A stretch of DNA of 47,443 nucleotides. It comes from Verrucomicrobiota bacterium. GTDB taxonomy: Bacteria; Verrucomicrobiota; Verrucomicrobiia; Opitutales; Opitutaceae. The stretch lies in contig JAEZDN010000110.1 of assembly GCA_023433275.1 (NCBI GenBank), forward strand, positions 1 through 47,443, read 5' to 3'. The position numbers and the translations under genes were made by a program. The notes under the pieces are model-generated. The model was not told where the DNA came from and did no database searches. It saw nothing but the letters and a program-made list of their open reading frames with translations. Shown here piece after piece: positions 9,301 to 17,430 of the stretch (position 1 is its first letter; the number at the start of each line of letters is the position of its first letter).

Positions 9301-11062
9301 CCGACTCCGCGCGATACAATTGGGCGATTTGCGGATCCATGCCCGAACGCACGGGAGTTTCCCCGCCGCCCAACTCGGCCCGCCGCAGGCCGATCGTCAC
9401 GCGCATCGTCGTGCCTCGTCCCACCACGCTTTCCGCCGTGGCCGTGCCACCATGCAGCGCGGCGAGTTCCCGCACCAGCGAAAGCCCGATGCCCGTCCCT
9501 TCGTGCGAGCGTGATTTCGAACCTGGCACGCGGTGAAAGCGGTCGAAGATCCGCGGCAGCTCCTCCGGGGGGATACCCACGCCCGTGTCCGACACGGCCA
9601 GTTCCACGTGATCATCGCCAAAGCGAAGGACGACACGAATGCTCCCGGCAAAGGTGAACTTCAGCGCGTTGCCCAGGAGATTGAGCACGATCTTTTCCCA
9701 CATCGCGGGGTCGACCAGCACCGGCGCGGCACCCTCGGCGCAATCCAGCACGAGTTCCAGGCCAGCCCGGCGCGCGGCGCTTTCAAAGATGCTCACCAGG
9801 TCGGTCGTGAGGCGGGTGAGGTCGGTCGGCACGAACTGCGCCCGCGCGCGGCCGGACTCCAGCTGCGCGAAGTCGAGCAGCGTGTTGACCAGCTTCAACA
9901 AGCGGAGGCCGTTCCGATGCGCCAGCGACACCCGGTCGCGCGATTCGCCTTCGCCGCCGGCCGACAGTTCCTCCTCGAGGCTGCCCAACATCAGCGTGAG
10001 CGGGGTGCGGAATTCATGGCTGACGTTGCTGAAGAACGCCGTCTTGGCCCGGTCGAGCTCAGCCAGCCGGCGCGCGCGCTCCCGCTCGGCCTCCAGCGCG
10101 GTCGAGTTCGCGGCCGCCGTGGCGCACTGCGCCGCCACCAGCCGCAAAAAGCTGCGATACCCATCATCCAGCGGCCGCCGCGGGCTGATGCCCGCCACGA
10201 GATAGCCGTACGGCGCAGTCGAGTCCGCCCGATGCAATGGCAACACCATCGCGCGGCGAATCTGCTCCGGCCACGGACCGGCCCGCAGGTCGCCGAGTTC
10301 GGCCGCCAACGGATCCAGGGTTTGCTCCGCGACCTCCTGCCCCGGCGTCAGCCCCCACGATGAGGCCTCGCGCCAGGCGCCGGGACCATCGAGGCCTACC
10401 GCCCGATCAAAAACCGGCCGGCCCGCGTCGTGGCGGAAAAACAACGCAAAGGGAATGTCATGACCGTTGCGGGAAATCACGTCGGCCGCAATGCGCAGCG
10501 AGTCGCTGACCGACACTGCGGTGCCCGTCTCCGCGCCCAGCGCGCTCAACGTCTTCAGCCGCCGGGCGTCGACAATCTGCGCCGTCGTCTCCGTGATGGT
10601 CGTGAACGCGCCGCTGACCGCGTCGCCCTCGATCCGCACCGGGGCGAACGAGAACTGGAAATAGCATTCCTCGCTGAAGCCATAGCGGTTCAGCACGAGC
10701 AGGATGTTCTCCGACCACGATGCCCGCCCCGTCCGCTCCACGCCCTCGAGCAACGGCCGGATGTCAGACTCCCAAATCTCCGGCCACACCTCGGGATACG
10801 GCTCCCCGAGCGCGCGCGGATGTTTCGCGCCCACGATCGGCGCGTACGCATCATTATAGAAGTAAATCCGGCGCGGGCCCCAGATGATGCAGATCGGGTA
10901 ACGGGACGTCAGGCAAAGGCTGAGCGCCGTCCGCAGGCTCTGCGGCCACGCGTCCGGATGGCCCATCGGATGCGCCTCCCAGTCAATCCGTCGGAGCAGT
11001 TCGGTTGCTTCCCCTCCTCCTTCAAATAGATCGCGGGTGGAAAAGGGGGAGTTCGATGACAT
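6398..11062 (-). CDS. Giant hybrid histidine kinase with two kinase cores and two receiver domains
   Basis: The 1,554-residue protein has no obvious transmembrane segment. Order seen: PAS-like (about 25-165), GAF-like (175-320), dimerisation domain with NVSHEFRTP (H349), ATPase with NLLGNALKFT (461-470) and DTGVGIP, receiver 1 (622-735; acceptor D670, K722 in VKPF), PAS (752-868, with EYVRKDGSRIW), GAF-like (880-1030), PAS-like (1045-1155), second dimerisation domain with ALSHELRTP (H1188), second ATPase (NILRNAAKFT, GGLGLGLAIS), and receiver 2 (1431-1550; acceptor D1481, K1531). Both kinase cores keep the expected catalytic residues. It should sense cytosolic cues and pass phosphate to an unlinked output protein, since no regulator gene is adjacent. 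ATG at 11062 is preferred; the 62 upstream in-frame residues read through intergenic palindromes. Confidence 0.92.
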   Translation of the reverse strand: MSSNSPFSTRDLFEGGGEATELLRRIDWEAHPMGHPDAWPQSLRTALSLCLTSRYPICIIWGPRRIYFYNDAYAPIVGAKHPRALGEPYPEVWPEIWESDIRPLLEGVERTGRASWSENILLVLNRYGFSEECYFQFSFAPVRIEGDAVSGAFTTITETTAQIVDARRLKTLSALGAETGTAVSVSDSLRIAADVISRNGHDIPFALFFRHDAGRPVFDRAVGLDGPGAWREASSWGLTPGQEVAEQTLDPLAAELGDLRAGPWPEQIRRAMVLPLHRADSTAPYGYLVAGISPRRPLDDGYRSFLRLVAAQCATAAANSTALEAERERARRLAELDRAKTAFFSNVSHEFRTPLTLMLGSLEEELSAGGEGESRDRVSLAHRNGLRLLKLVNTLLDFAQLESGRARAQFVPTDLTRLTTDLVSIFESAARRAGLELVLDCAEGAAPVLVDPAMWEKIVLNLLGNALKFTFAGSIRVVLRFGDDHVELAVSDTGVGIPPEELPRIFDRFHRVPGSKSRSHEGTGIGLSLVRELAALHGGTATAESVVGRGTTMRVTIGLRRAELGGGETPVRSGMDPQIAQLYRAESELLLAGAEVSSVAGGVREAAAGGDAPATNLASAPVVLVVDDNADMRAYVSRLLDRHYRVRQACQGNEAWDEIGRELPDLVVSDIMMPECDGLELLRRVRADDRTATLPVLLLSARAGAEATAVGLESGADDYIVKPFTAAELLARVASHLRLAALRQKAQAATAASEERLRSILEQSAAGVIQIDTGGRIVLANSKWCEMFGYESNELDGLDVFQLVPPEHMDQAIQRRNQILAGDGQALAQREYVRKDGSRIWVQAQTSPLRGSDGKVIGIVAMIVDLTAKRNSELRQTMLASLAERLSGLTEERDIVRVAVEAVGTTLRSHRCYFVECYENENRVVLSENWVRDSQSSLEGEYRLFDFGGREWWARYSNGNFAVADVASDPLVSEQARNYLALGIQSYAVQPFRQQGQCNVVLGVTDDKPRQWTAEEMTFVEHVAARVWPLVERARAEKARRDSDMRFRATFNQASTILALLEPSGGTMALNRAALEAGAGGSDRLEPFWELDWWKDLPDAREAIRSAVPRASSHPVRFDTVYRCLAGGERWMDITFSYIQGGERTGLILVEGHDITELRHARAALEVARDSAVEASRAKDAFLAALSHELRTPLSPILMVASDGSTNPEYTPEVRATFELVRKNVELEARLIDDLLDLTRITRGKLSVDKRRIDGHAAVLEAIAIVQPDAAEKGLKPTAQLRASRSLIEVDPVRFQQILWNILRNAAKFTPPGGRIAVETLDDEEGNFCVRVSDTGIGLEPHELARVFDAFAQGDHAQSARQFGGLGLGLAISQRLAELHGGRIEASSQGRDKGAVFTVRIPSCGRVPGARPSESRAEPNGERTVVIPASLEILLVEDHEPTRRALTKILERRGHRVEVAGTIAEGVGKLATRMPQLLISDLGLPDGNGYQLMEEAIKMQPALVGLALSGYGMEHDLQRSTNVGFIEHLVKPVAIPTLEAAIARASARIGMTLA

Positions 11063-11395
11063 CAAGGGACGGGACGAAGAAAATTCCGAATCACGCTGAC
11101 TCCCGCGGTTTACCCACGCAAGGCGCGCCCGATGGGGTTCAAACCCCATTGGAAAACCATTTTTCTGACCCAAACATCCTCGGCCGAGTCCCTGCGAGCC
11201 GGACCCCAAAGGGCAGGCCGAGTCCTCCGGACGAGCTGCGATCCACACCCCGGGCTCGTCGTCCTCGGTGTTTCCCCTAATTTCTTCCGCGCGCGGCCAA
11301 CGACCTTGCCACCATTTCGTTCGCTCATTGCATCGGATCTCACTTGGTCGCGAAAAACCCGCACCTGATCCATCCGCCCTTCCCCGCCCCTCCCC
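11063..11395. promoter_or_regulatory. Divergent intergenic region between hybrid kinase and secreted-protein gene
   Basis: No gene is seen in these 333 bases, which must hold the promoters of both divergent genes; no clear -35/-10 pair can be named. It contains the palindrome GTCCTCCGGACGAGC at 11222-11236, identical to 113-127, followed by GC-rich dyads. Confidence 0.4.
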
Positions 11396-12214
11396 ATGCG
11401 CTGTCTCCTCGCCTCCCTCTCCGCCGGTCTATTCCTGGTCACCGCGTCCATCGCTGCCGCCGCCCTGCCGGCACCGAGCACGGCCAAGGCCGGCTCCATC
11501 CAAGGCTGGGTGGTGAACGGCGCCGGCCAGCCGCTCGCCGGCGCCACCGTGCACGTGTACGGCACCACCATGGCGGGCGCCAACAGCCGCTTCGAAATCA
11601 AGACCGGTGCCGACGGCAAGTACCGCCGCCGCCTGCCCGACGGCATCTACGGCGCCCGTGCGGAACACGTTTTTCAACAAGGCGGGAAGAACTACACCCT
11701 CGCCCTCGCGCCGACGGACGGCACCACCTCCATCGTCCACGATTCCGAGGAAGGCATCGCCAAGGACTTCGTCTGGCGCATCTCCGGCCTCAAGCCGGGC
11801 AACACCGCCGGCGAGCCGGGCACCCACAACGAGCCCTTCAAGTACTACGGCGGCTCGTTGCAGGTCTCCGTCGCGGACATTCCGTCCGGCCTGCAGCCGC
11901 TGCCGGAAGGGTCCACGCTCATCGCCGAACTCACGCCCAACGGGCCGCTCTTCGACGGCAGCGCCTCCAAGCCCCTCTCCTTTCGTCGCACATTCAGCGC
12001 CGCGGTGCGCAGCTCGGGCCTGTGGTATCCGTCCGACATTCCCCTCGGCCGCTACACCCTGCGCTTCCGCCTCGAGCAGCCCGGCGCGGCCCCGCGTGCC
12101 CTCGAAGCCCAGAAGAGCCTCGGCAATGAACCTTACGCCGCCACGGTGGCGCTCGATGTCATCCCGGACGCGTCCGGCTCCGTCCTCCCGATCCAGATCC
12201 GCGTGAAGCCGTAA
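11396..12214 (+). CDS. Secreted carboxypeptidase-regulatory-like protein
   Basis: The 272-residue protein has a signal peptide (hydrophobic core 5-23, cleavage near AAALP). The next segment, GSIQGWVVNGAGQPLAGATV with VYGTT and later TGADGKYRRRLPDG, is the same beta-sandwich type as in the protein at 1550. The two also share FGTT/YGTT and the later LPEGSTLIAELTPNGPLFDG versus LPENASVTIDLVPVGSRLDG segments, so they are paralogues. It lacks the Tudor-like end of its relative. The family unit is used to present or stabilise extracellular domains; a specific role is unknown. It is divergent from the giant hybrid kinase. Confidence 0.75.
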   Translation: MRCLLASLSAGLFLVTASIAAAALPAPSTAKAGSIQGWVVNGAGQPLAGATVHVYGTTMAGANSRFEIKTGADGKYRRRLPDGIYGARAEHVFQQGGKNYTLALAPTDGTTSIVHDSEEGIAKDFVWRISGLKPGNTAGEPGTHNEPFKYYGGSLQVSVADIPSGLQPLPEGSTLIAELTPNGPLFDGSASKPLSFRRTFSAAVRSSGLWYPSDIPLGRYTLRFRLEQPGAAPRALEAQKSLGNEPYAATVALDVIPDASGSVLPIQIRVKP

Positions 12215-12314
12215 CGACGGGCTGGCGAAACCCACGCGCGTAATCCGGCGCGAATTCCCCTCCGCTCGTCGCATTCCCCTTGGCGCGCGTTCGCCTGGCT
12301 CACTGCCTCGGGGC

Positions 12315-13019
12315 ATGTCGTTTCCCCGCCAACTCTCTTCGCGCGGCCGTCCGTGTCTGCTCGCCTTCGCTGCCGTTCTCGCGCTGGCACCCGTGTTGTC
12401 GGCCGAGTCCGGTCTCGAGCGCGCGGAACGTTTGCTCACCGCGCTGGGCGGACGCCAGGCCTGGGCCGGCGTCACCTTTGTCCACGTCGAGGCGACGCAC
12501 GACCAGCTCAACATCCGCGATCCGTTCACCAACCGGATCTGGAACGATCTGACCCGCCCGCGCGTGCGCATCGAAGCCCGCAACGACGCGCTCGAACGCG
12601 GACGCATGGTGGCCGACGGCTCGGGGATTGCCACCCGCGATGGCGTCCCGCGCGAGCTCACCGCCGCGGAAGTCGCCGACGAACTCCGTTGGTGGGAGGC
12701 CAACATCTATCGTACGCTCCATCGGCTGGCCACCGCTGATCCGGCGCTCATTCCCACCGCCGTCGGAGACTCGCGCCTGGAAATTTATCTGTGCGATGGC
12801 CGCCGCCTGAACTGGTTCGTGCTCAACCAACGCGGCGAGCCCCATCTTTTCGGCACATGGGACAACGACCAGGGCGGCACCATGGGTCCACCCGCCAGCA
12901 ACGGCACCGTCAAATACCCGGCCTGGGGCGCCATGCCCGATGGTTCCTGGCGCTACGTGATCCGCCAGTTCGTCACGGCGCCAAGCGTCCCCGACGAAAC
13001 CGTTTTTCAAATTCGCTGA
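12315..13019 (+). CDS. Secreted protein of unknown function
   Basis: The 234-residue protein has an N-terminal export signal (RPCLLAFAAVLALAPVLSAE). The mature sequence starts LERAERLLTALGGRQAWAGV, which resembles the opening of several exported families with outer-membrane-lipoprotein carrier-like folds, and continues with beta-strand-like stretches rich in Trp and Asn (WNDLTRPRVRIE, RLNWFVLNQRGEPHLFGTWD). No catalytic motif is recognised. It heads a run of three same-strand genes: 76 bases to the next, which then overlaps the third by 4 bases. An operon is likely. Confidence 0.7.
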   Translation: MSFPRQLSSRGRPCLLAFAAVLALAPVLSAESGLERAERLLTALGGRQAWAGVTFVHVEATHDQLNIRDPFTNRIWNDLTRPRVRIEARNDALERGRMVADGSGIATRDGVPRELTAAEVADELRWWEANIYRTLHRLATADPALIPTAVGDSRLEIYLCDGRRLNWFVLNQRGEPHLFGTWDNDQGGTMGPPASNGTVKYPAWGAMPDGSWRYVIRQFVTAPSVPDETVFQIR

Positions 13020-13095
13020 TGGACCCGCGGCCGCAGCCATCCCGGTTCCGCTGCTGGCTTGTCAACGCCATGGCGCGGCGCAACCGTCCGCCACC

Positions 13096-13914
13096 ATGGA
13101 TCCTTACCGGCTGGCCCTGCTCGTTTTTTGCACCGCTGCGGCCCTCGCCCTGCCCGCGCAGGAGCTGCCCCTGCGGGATACCCACACGTATCGGGTGACG
13201 CGCCTGGCGGTCGGACCCAACGACCCCAAGACGCCCGACGGCAAGCCACACCGCCGGTTCTCGGTTCGCTGCATGGCGCCGGGCGACTACGCCGTCTTTC
13301 GGATCGATGGCGAGATGGTGAACCACGATTACCGTGAGCAACCCCAGGCCTTCGAACTCCGCCCACGATTGGAACACGGATTCATCGAACGTCAGGGCAA
13401 TGAATGGACCGCCCGCTTCACCGCCAACGACGAGCTCATCTTCGATCTTGTCCTGATCGCGCCACACAGCGCCGGGGACGTCGGCTTTCAGGTCGACATC
13501 TACACGCGCGGTTGGGTCCCACCCTTTATGGAACGTTTCCGTCACGCCGGCACGCTCGCCGCGCATGCCGCCCCCGTGGACATTCCGGTCCAGGTCGATT
13601 CCCGCCGCGGACAGGTCGAAATCGACCTGTGGACTGACAACAAAAACCACATCCTCGAGTGGGGCGTAGGCCTGGGCAGCGAGTTCACTTCGCGGCCATG
13701 GAAATCCAGTTCCATCGTTGAGCTCGTGCCGATGAAATACCGCGGCGGCTACACGGAGGTGGGACAATACACCGTCCGGGTGAACAGCCTCGGCCGCCAA
13801 ACCCGCTACGAATTGGAGATCAGCGCGCCGGCCGACATGCTCGTCGATGAATATTTTGAACCGGTCCCCGCGGCGACCATCACGCCCCCGCTCAAGCCCT
13901 TGCACCCTCGATGA
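13096..13914 (+). CDS. Secreted protein of unknown function
   Basis: The 272-residue product begins with a signal peptide (YRLALLVFCTAAALALPAQE). The mature part is beta-rich with DTHTYRVTRLAVGPND and FSVRCMAPGDYAVFRIDGE, suggesting a beta-sandwich. GQVEIDLWTDNKNHILEWGV and YTVRVNSLGRQTRYELEISA hint at a second sandwich. No known motif is recognised. Its TGA overlaps the ATG of the next gene (ATGA, 13911-13914), implying translational coupling with that cytosolic-looking protein. It is the middle gene of an apparent three-gene operon. Confidence 0.7.
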   Translation: MDPYRLALLVFCTAAALALPAQELPLRDTHTYRVTRLAVGPNDPKTPDGKPHRRFSVRCMAPGDYAVFRIDGEMVNHDYREQPQAFELRPRLEHGFIERQGNEWTARFTANDELIFDLVLIAPHSAGDVGFQVDIYTRGWVPPFMERFRHAGTLAAHAAPVDIPVQVDSRRGQVEIDLWTDNKNHILEWGVGLGSEFTSRPWKSSSIVELVPMKYRGGYTEVGQYTVRVNSLGRQTRYELEISAPADMLVDEYFEPVPAATITPPLKPLHPR

Positions 13915-14654
13915 GCGACGACCCTCCCCGCCCGAAATTCTCCGAGCAGCCGATCCAGATGCCCGCCGGCTGGATCATCGGCTGGAATACGTTCTGGGAC
14001 ATGGAAGTGCCGGCGGACGGCTTCAGCGGTTCCTCCCTGCTCTACTGCCTGCGGCACGACCGGCGATTGATCATCGACGTGGAATGGCGGCCCGAATTCG
14101 ATCCCGCCGGTCATTACCATTTCTATGCCGAGCGCCATTTCCCCACGCGGGCGGACGGCCTTCCCACCGAGGTGGTGGACTCGGGTGAGTCCCGATCGCG
14201 CACCGAGGTGGCCGCCTGGGTCGGCCGCTGGCTGGCACGCGGCATCAGGGAGACGCCGTTTGACGTTGAGCTTCCTGAAGCGGGATTCTCCCCGGCGCCC
14301 GAATCCCTCCTGCCCCTGCACCTCCCGTCCGGCTGGATCATCCACCGCAACGCGCTCACCGCATCCGAGCTCCTGCCCGACTCTCTGCCCGCAGGAGCCC
14401 TGCTCTTTCGCGCCATCCATGAGCAACGCGGCTTTCGTGCCGACGTCACGTGGCAGGAGGATCACGGTTGCCAGCTCGAGATCCTCCACGCGCCGCCGAG
14501 ATCACGCCGTGCGAAGGATCCGGTGATCCCACCAATCTTCGACGCCGCCTCAGAGGTCGCCCATCGCTCGCAGTTCACCACCCTGGACCGGCTCGTCCCC
14601 CATTTGGAACACTGGCTTCACCACGCCTCGTGGTGGGCCATGACAAAGCGCTGA
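13911..14654 (+). CDS. Unknown protein with internal duplication (GWII repeats)
   Basis: The 247-residue protein has no signal peptide. Two homologous halves are visible. Residues 17-72 start MPAGWIIGWNTFWDME, with LLYCLRHDRRLIIDVEWRPE; residues 138-192 start LPSGWIIHRNALTASE, with LLFRAIHEQRGFRADVTWQE. Each is followed by a helix: TEVAAWVGRWLARGI (99-113) and LDRLVPHLEHWLHHA near the C-terminus. This is a tandem duplication of a roughly 100-residue alpha/beta unit. The start codon overlaps the stop of the preceding secreted-protein gene. No family is recognised. It could be a partner of the exported proteins or an immunity-like cytosolic factor, but that is speculation. Confidence 0.7.
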   Translation: MSDDPPRPKFSEQPIQMPAGWIIGWNTFWDMEVPADGFSGSSLLYCLRHDRRLIIDVEWRPEFDPAGHYHFYAERHFPTRADGLPTEVVDSGESRSRTEVAAWVGRWLARGIRETPFDVELPEAGFSPAPESLLPLHLPSGWIIHRNALTASELLPDSLPAGALLFRAIHEQRGFRADVTWQEDHGCQLEILHAPPRSRRAKDPVIPPIFDAASEVAHRSQFTTLDRLVPHLEHWLHHASWWAMTKR

Positions 14655-14716
14655 GCCGGACTCCTGCGGTCGGAATGCAATTCCGCAGCGTGCGCGTTCG
14701 AACGGTTCAGTTGTAG

Positions 14717-14855
14717 GGGCGTGGCTCGTCCGCGCCCTCGGGCCCGCAGCGAGAAAAGGGCATGGTCAAGCCGCGCCCGGACCTCCAACGGCATCGTTCC
14801 GGCGAGTCTCGCTGACACCCCTCAAAAGGGCGAGTCCGCCGGACGAGCCACGCCC
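14717..14855. repeat. Intergenic element bounded by 16-bp perfect inverted repeats
   Basis: GGGCGTGGCTCGTCCG at 14717-14732 is the exact reverse complement of 14840-14855, with 107 bases between. The left arm lies in a GTAGGGGC-type hairpin repeat; the right arm contains a variant (GTCCGCCGGACGAGC) of the palindrome at 113-127 and 11222-11236. The 246-base gap has no gene. Confidence 0.7.
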
Positions 14856-14900
14856 GGGAGGCGGCGTTGCGAATCCCGCGCCCTTGCATAGGGTTTGCTC

Positions 14901-15287
14901 ATGCAAGTGACACGCGGCCAGATCTTCCAACGCGGCCTGACCCATCGCTGCCCGAACTGCGGTGAACGCGATCTATTCCGCCGCGACAAGCTCTTCGAGT
15001 TGCATCCCGCCTGCCCGCGCTGCGGTTTCCGGTTCGACACGGACGAAGGCGGATTCCTCGGCGCCCTCGCCCTCAACTACGGCGTGACCGCCTTCGCGAT
15101 CGTCCTCCCCCTGGTCGTCGGCGCCTACGCTTTGGACTTTTCCACCCAGGCGATCGCCGGCCTCGGCCTCGCTGCCGCCCTGATCACGCCCGTCCTGCTC
15201 TACCGCCCATCGCGCAGTTGGTGGCTCATGTGCGACGCCCTCTTTTCTCCCGAGGAGTTGCCAGCTAACCAGGCCGGCCACCAGTAG
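14901..15287 (+). CDS. DUF983 family membrane protein
   Basis: The 128-residue protein starts with GQIFQRGLTHRCPNCG and a second pair, ACPRCGFRF, giving a four-cysteine zinc-ribbon-like head (C17, C20, C38, C41). Two hydrophobic helices follow (about 54-80 and 85-107), with RPSRSWWLMCDAL at the end. This is the layout of DUF983 proteins: a short membrane protein with a cytosolic CPxCG head and no known activity. An in-frame TTG six bases upstream is an alternative start. It is isolated between repeat-bearing gaps. Confidence 0.9.
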   Translation: MQVTRGQIFQRGLTHRCPNCGERDLFRRDKLFELHPACPRCGFRFDTDEGGFLGALALNYGVTAFAIVLPLVVGAYALDFSTQAIAGLGLAAALITPVLLYRPSRSWWLMCDALFSPEELPANQAGHQ

Positions 15288-15512
15288 GGCCCGTTCCTCC
15301 GGGAGGAGCACTGCGACTGTCCGGTCCCGCGCGAGTCCGGTTCCTGGGGGATCGGCTTCACGCCGTGACCCGAAGCGCCCGAATCCATCCCGACCCGCAG
15401 TCCCACCACATCCATCCTCCCCGGCTTACGCAGAAACACGTACGCTCCGCGCAACTTCAACGTTTCGCCGGATCGGGGGTGATGTTTTCAATGGAGAGAA
15501 ATCCTCCCCTCC

Positions 15513-16490
15513 ATGACCCGCCTCCGCCGCCACCTCCTCCCGTTCCTCGCGCTCCTGGCGCTTCCTCTTGCGACCGTCGACGCCGTTCCCGTTTCCGAGG
15601 CCGCCACGGTCAAACCGGGCAAGGCGCTCGACCTGACCCAGGTGAAGCCGCTGTTCAAAAAACACCGCCGCGTCGTGATCGCGGGCTACCAGGTCGCGTT
15701 CGTCACGCGCAACAAGGCCACCGCACACGCCATGAATCTCCTCGGCAGCGGCACGGCCAAGGCGTCCATCGAGACCTTCCTCGGCAATGTGGACGGCGCG
15801 CTGATGAAGCAAATTGCCGACGAGGCCTACGCCACCTTCGTGACCAAGCTCCAGGAAGCCGGCCTTGAGGTTGTTCCCTGGGAAACCGTCAAAGCCTCCA
15901 AGGCCTACGCCCAGCTCGAGCGGCATCCGCAGCAAAAGGGATACACGGTCGCCTTCCAGGGCGCGACCTACGCCATCGTGCCCGCCGGGGAGATGCCGCT
16001 TTGGTTCAACAACTACGATGGGCTCGCGGGCGGCAAGGGCTCGCGCAAGAACATCAAGGTCATGAGCGACCTCTCGCAGGAACTCGACGCGGCCGTCATC
16101 CAGCCGTCGCTCGCCGTCGATTTCGCCTACCTCGACACGTCCGGCGGAAAGTTTTCGAAACGCGCCTCGGTCGAGGCCCAGAATGGCATGTTGATCGTCC
16201 CCGCCGCCTCGGTGTTCTGGGGCAGCGTGCCCGGCGGCCTCGTGTACGCCAAATTCACCGACGGATTCTGGGCGGAGGGCGCCACCGGCAAGTGGACGAA
16301 GGCGGGCGCTTCCAATAACGCGGCTTTGGTGAAGGGTCTCGCCGGCCTCGGCATCGACATCGGGCCCGCCTCCTCCAAGAAGGCCATCGTGCTCGACGCC
16401 GATCCCGCCATCTTCAAGGCCAAGACCCTCGAGCTCCTCGCCGGCACCGGGGAGCTCTACAAGCGCGCAATCCAGGAAGTTTCCCGCTGA
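15513..16490 (+). CDS. Secreted protein of unknown function
   Basis: The 325-residue product has a signal peptide (hydrophobic core LLPFLALLALPLATVDAV). The mature part contains VKPLFKKHRRVVIAGYQVAF, which looks like a strand-helix opening, a helix-rich region (MKQIADEAYATFVTKLQEAG), and long Lys/Gly-containing strands. A C-terminal segment, AIVLDADPAIFKAKTLELLA, may be a helix. No catalytic motif or family is recognised. The 225-base gap upstream has no other gene. It is convergent with the FMN reductase gene downstream. Periplasmic or secreted location is inferred from the signal only. Confidence 0.7.
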   Translation: MTRLRRHLLPFLALLALPLATVDAVPVSEAATVKPGKALDLTQVKPLFKKHRRVVIAGYQVAFVTRNKATAHAMNLLGSGTAKASIETFLGNVDGALMKQIADEAYATFVTKLQEAGLEVVPWETVKASKAYAQLERHPQQKGYTVAFQGATYAIVPAGEMPLWFNNYDGLAGGKGSRKNIKVMSDLSQELDAAVIQPSLAVDFAYLDTSGGKFSKRASVEAQNGMLIVPAASVFWGSVPGGLVYAKFTDGFWAEGATGKWTKAGASNNAALVKGLAGLGIDIGPASSKKAIVLDADPAIFKAKTLELLAGTGELYKRAIQEVSR

Positions 16491-16547
16491 CACCCCACCT
16501 CCGCAACCAGGGGCCGACCTCGGTCGCGCCCACGCTGGCCGGGAAGG

Positions 16548-16664
16548 GTGGAGCGACTTGAACCCGAGACGCTGGATCGGAGCGGGCCGCGCCGCAACGC
16601 GCTGGGCTCGGCGCGTTCGACCTTTCAGCGATGGTGCTGTGGGAGCGAGCCTGCTCGCGACCCC
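16548..16664 (+). repeat. Composite dispersed repeat (GTGGAGCGACTTGAACCC element plus GGGAGCGAGC hairpin)
   Basis: GTGGAGCGACTTGAACCC at 16548-16565 and the following GAGACGCTGGATCG match 35127-35160 closely. About 80 bases later comes a hairpin, GCGAGC-CT-GCTCGC at 16645-16658, of the GTAGGAGC-type family found at several other gaps. The gap between the convergent genes contains nothing else. Confidence 0.7.
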
Positions 16665-16692
16665 GAGCACCCGGCGCCCGAACCCCGCGAAC

Positions 16693-17265
16693 TCACTCCT
16701 TCTTCGCCATCTTTTCCCGCAATGGCTTCAAGGCCCCGCCCCACGCGACCACCTGGTCGAACACGCCGTTCAGCGTCTTCTCATGCCGCGCGTCGGGCTT
16801 GAACGTCTCGCCGTCGAAATCCGTGTAGAGCGATAGCGCCACCTGCTCGCGCACGTCCGCCACCTGCACCTCGCCCATGATGAGCCGCAGGTTTTCCACC
16901 GCCCGCGTGCCGCCGGCGCTGCCATAGCCCACGAAGCCCGCCGCCTTGTTGTTCCACTCGCGATAGACGAAATCGATCGCGTTCTTCAACGCCCCGCACG
17001 TGGCGTGATTGTATTCGGGCGTGACGAACACGAACGCGTCGAACGAGTCCACCTTGGCGGCCCAAGCCTTCGTATGGGGCTTGGTATACTCATGCATCAG
17101 CGGCGGCACCGGCTCGTCGAGCAGCGGCAGGTTGAAGTTCTTCAGGTCCACGAGCTCGAACGTGGCATCCTTCCGCTTCTGGGCGATCCGATGCACCCAT
17201 TGGCCGACGGCCTCGCCCTTCCGACCCGGACGCGTGCTCCCGATGATGATGGCTACTTTGATCAT
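16693..17265 (-). CDS. NADPH-dependent FMN reductase family protein
   Basis: The 190-residue protein opens KVAIIIGSTRPGRKGEAV, the FMN-phosphate-binding loop of the NADPH_FMN_red flavodoxin-like family. It also has FVFVTPEYNHATCGALKNAI (the 'PEYN' isoalloxazine-contacting motif) and KAAGFVGYGSAGGTRAVENL (glycine loop). These enzymes reduce FMN, quinones or azo compounds with NAD(P)H in the cytosol. All signature motifs are present and the length is normal. It is divergent from the sugar isomerase-like gene, sharing a 165-base upstream gap. The natural substrate is unknown. Confidence 0.92.
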   Translation of the reverse strand: MIKVAIIIGSTRPGRKGEAVGQWVHRIAQKRKDATFELVDLKNFNLPLLDEPVPPLMHEYTKPHTKAWAAKVDSFDAFVFVTPEYNHATCGALKNAIDFVYREWNNKAAGFVGYGSAGGTRAVENLRLIMGEVQVADVREQVALSLYTDFDGETFKPDARHEKTLNGVFDQVVAWGGALKPLREKMAKKE

Positions 17266-17430
17266 GATACCCTTTGGAACGCTTCCCCGCCCGTGGGTGC
17301 CCCGCTTTGTTGCCCATTTTCCGCCGCGGGCCGATTATTCCCCTTCAACCATCCAACTGGCCACTCCAGCCCCGACTTGCGGCTTCCCACCGGCGCGGCG
17401 TCCGCTACGGTAATTTTCCCGACAACCCCC

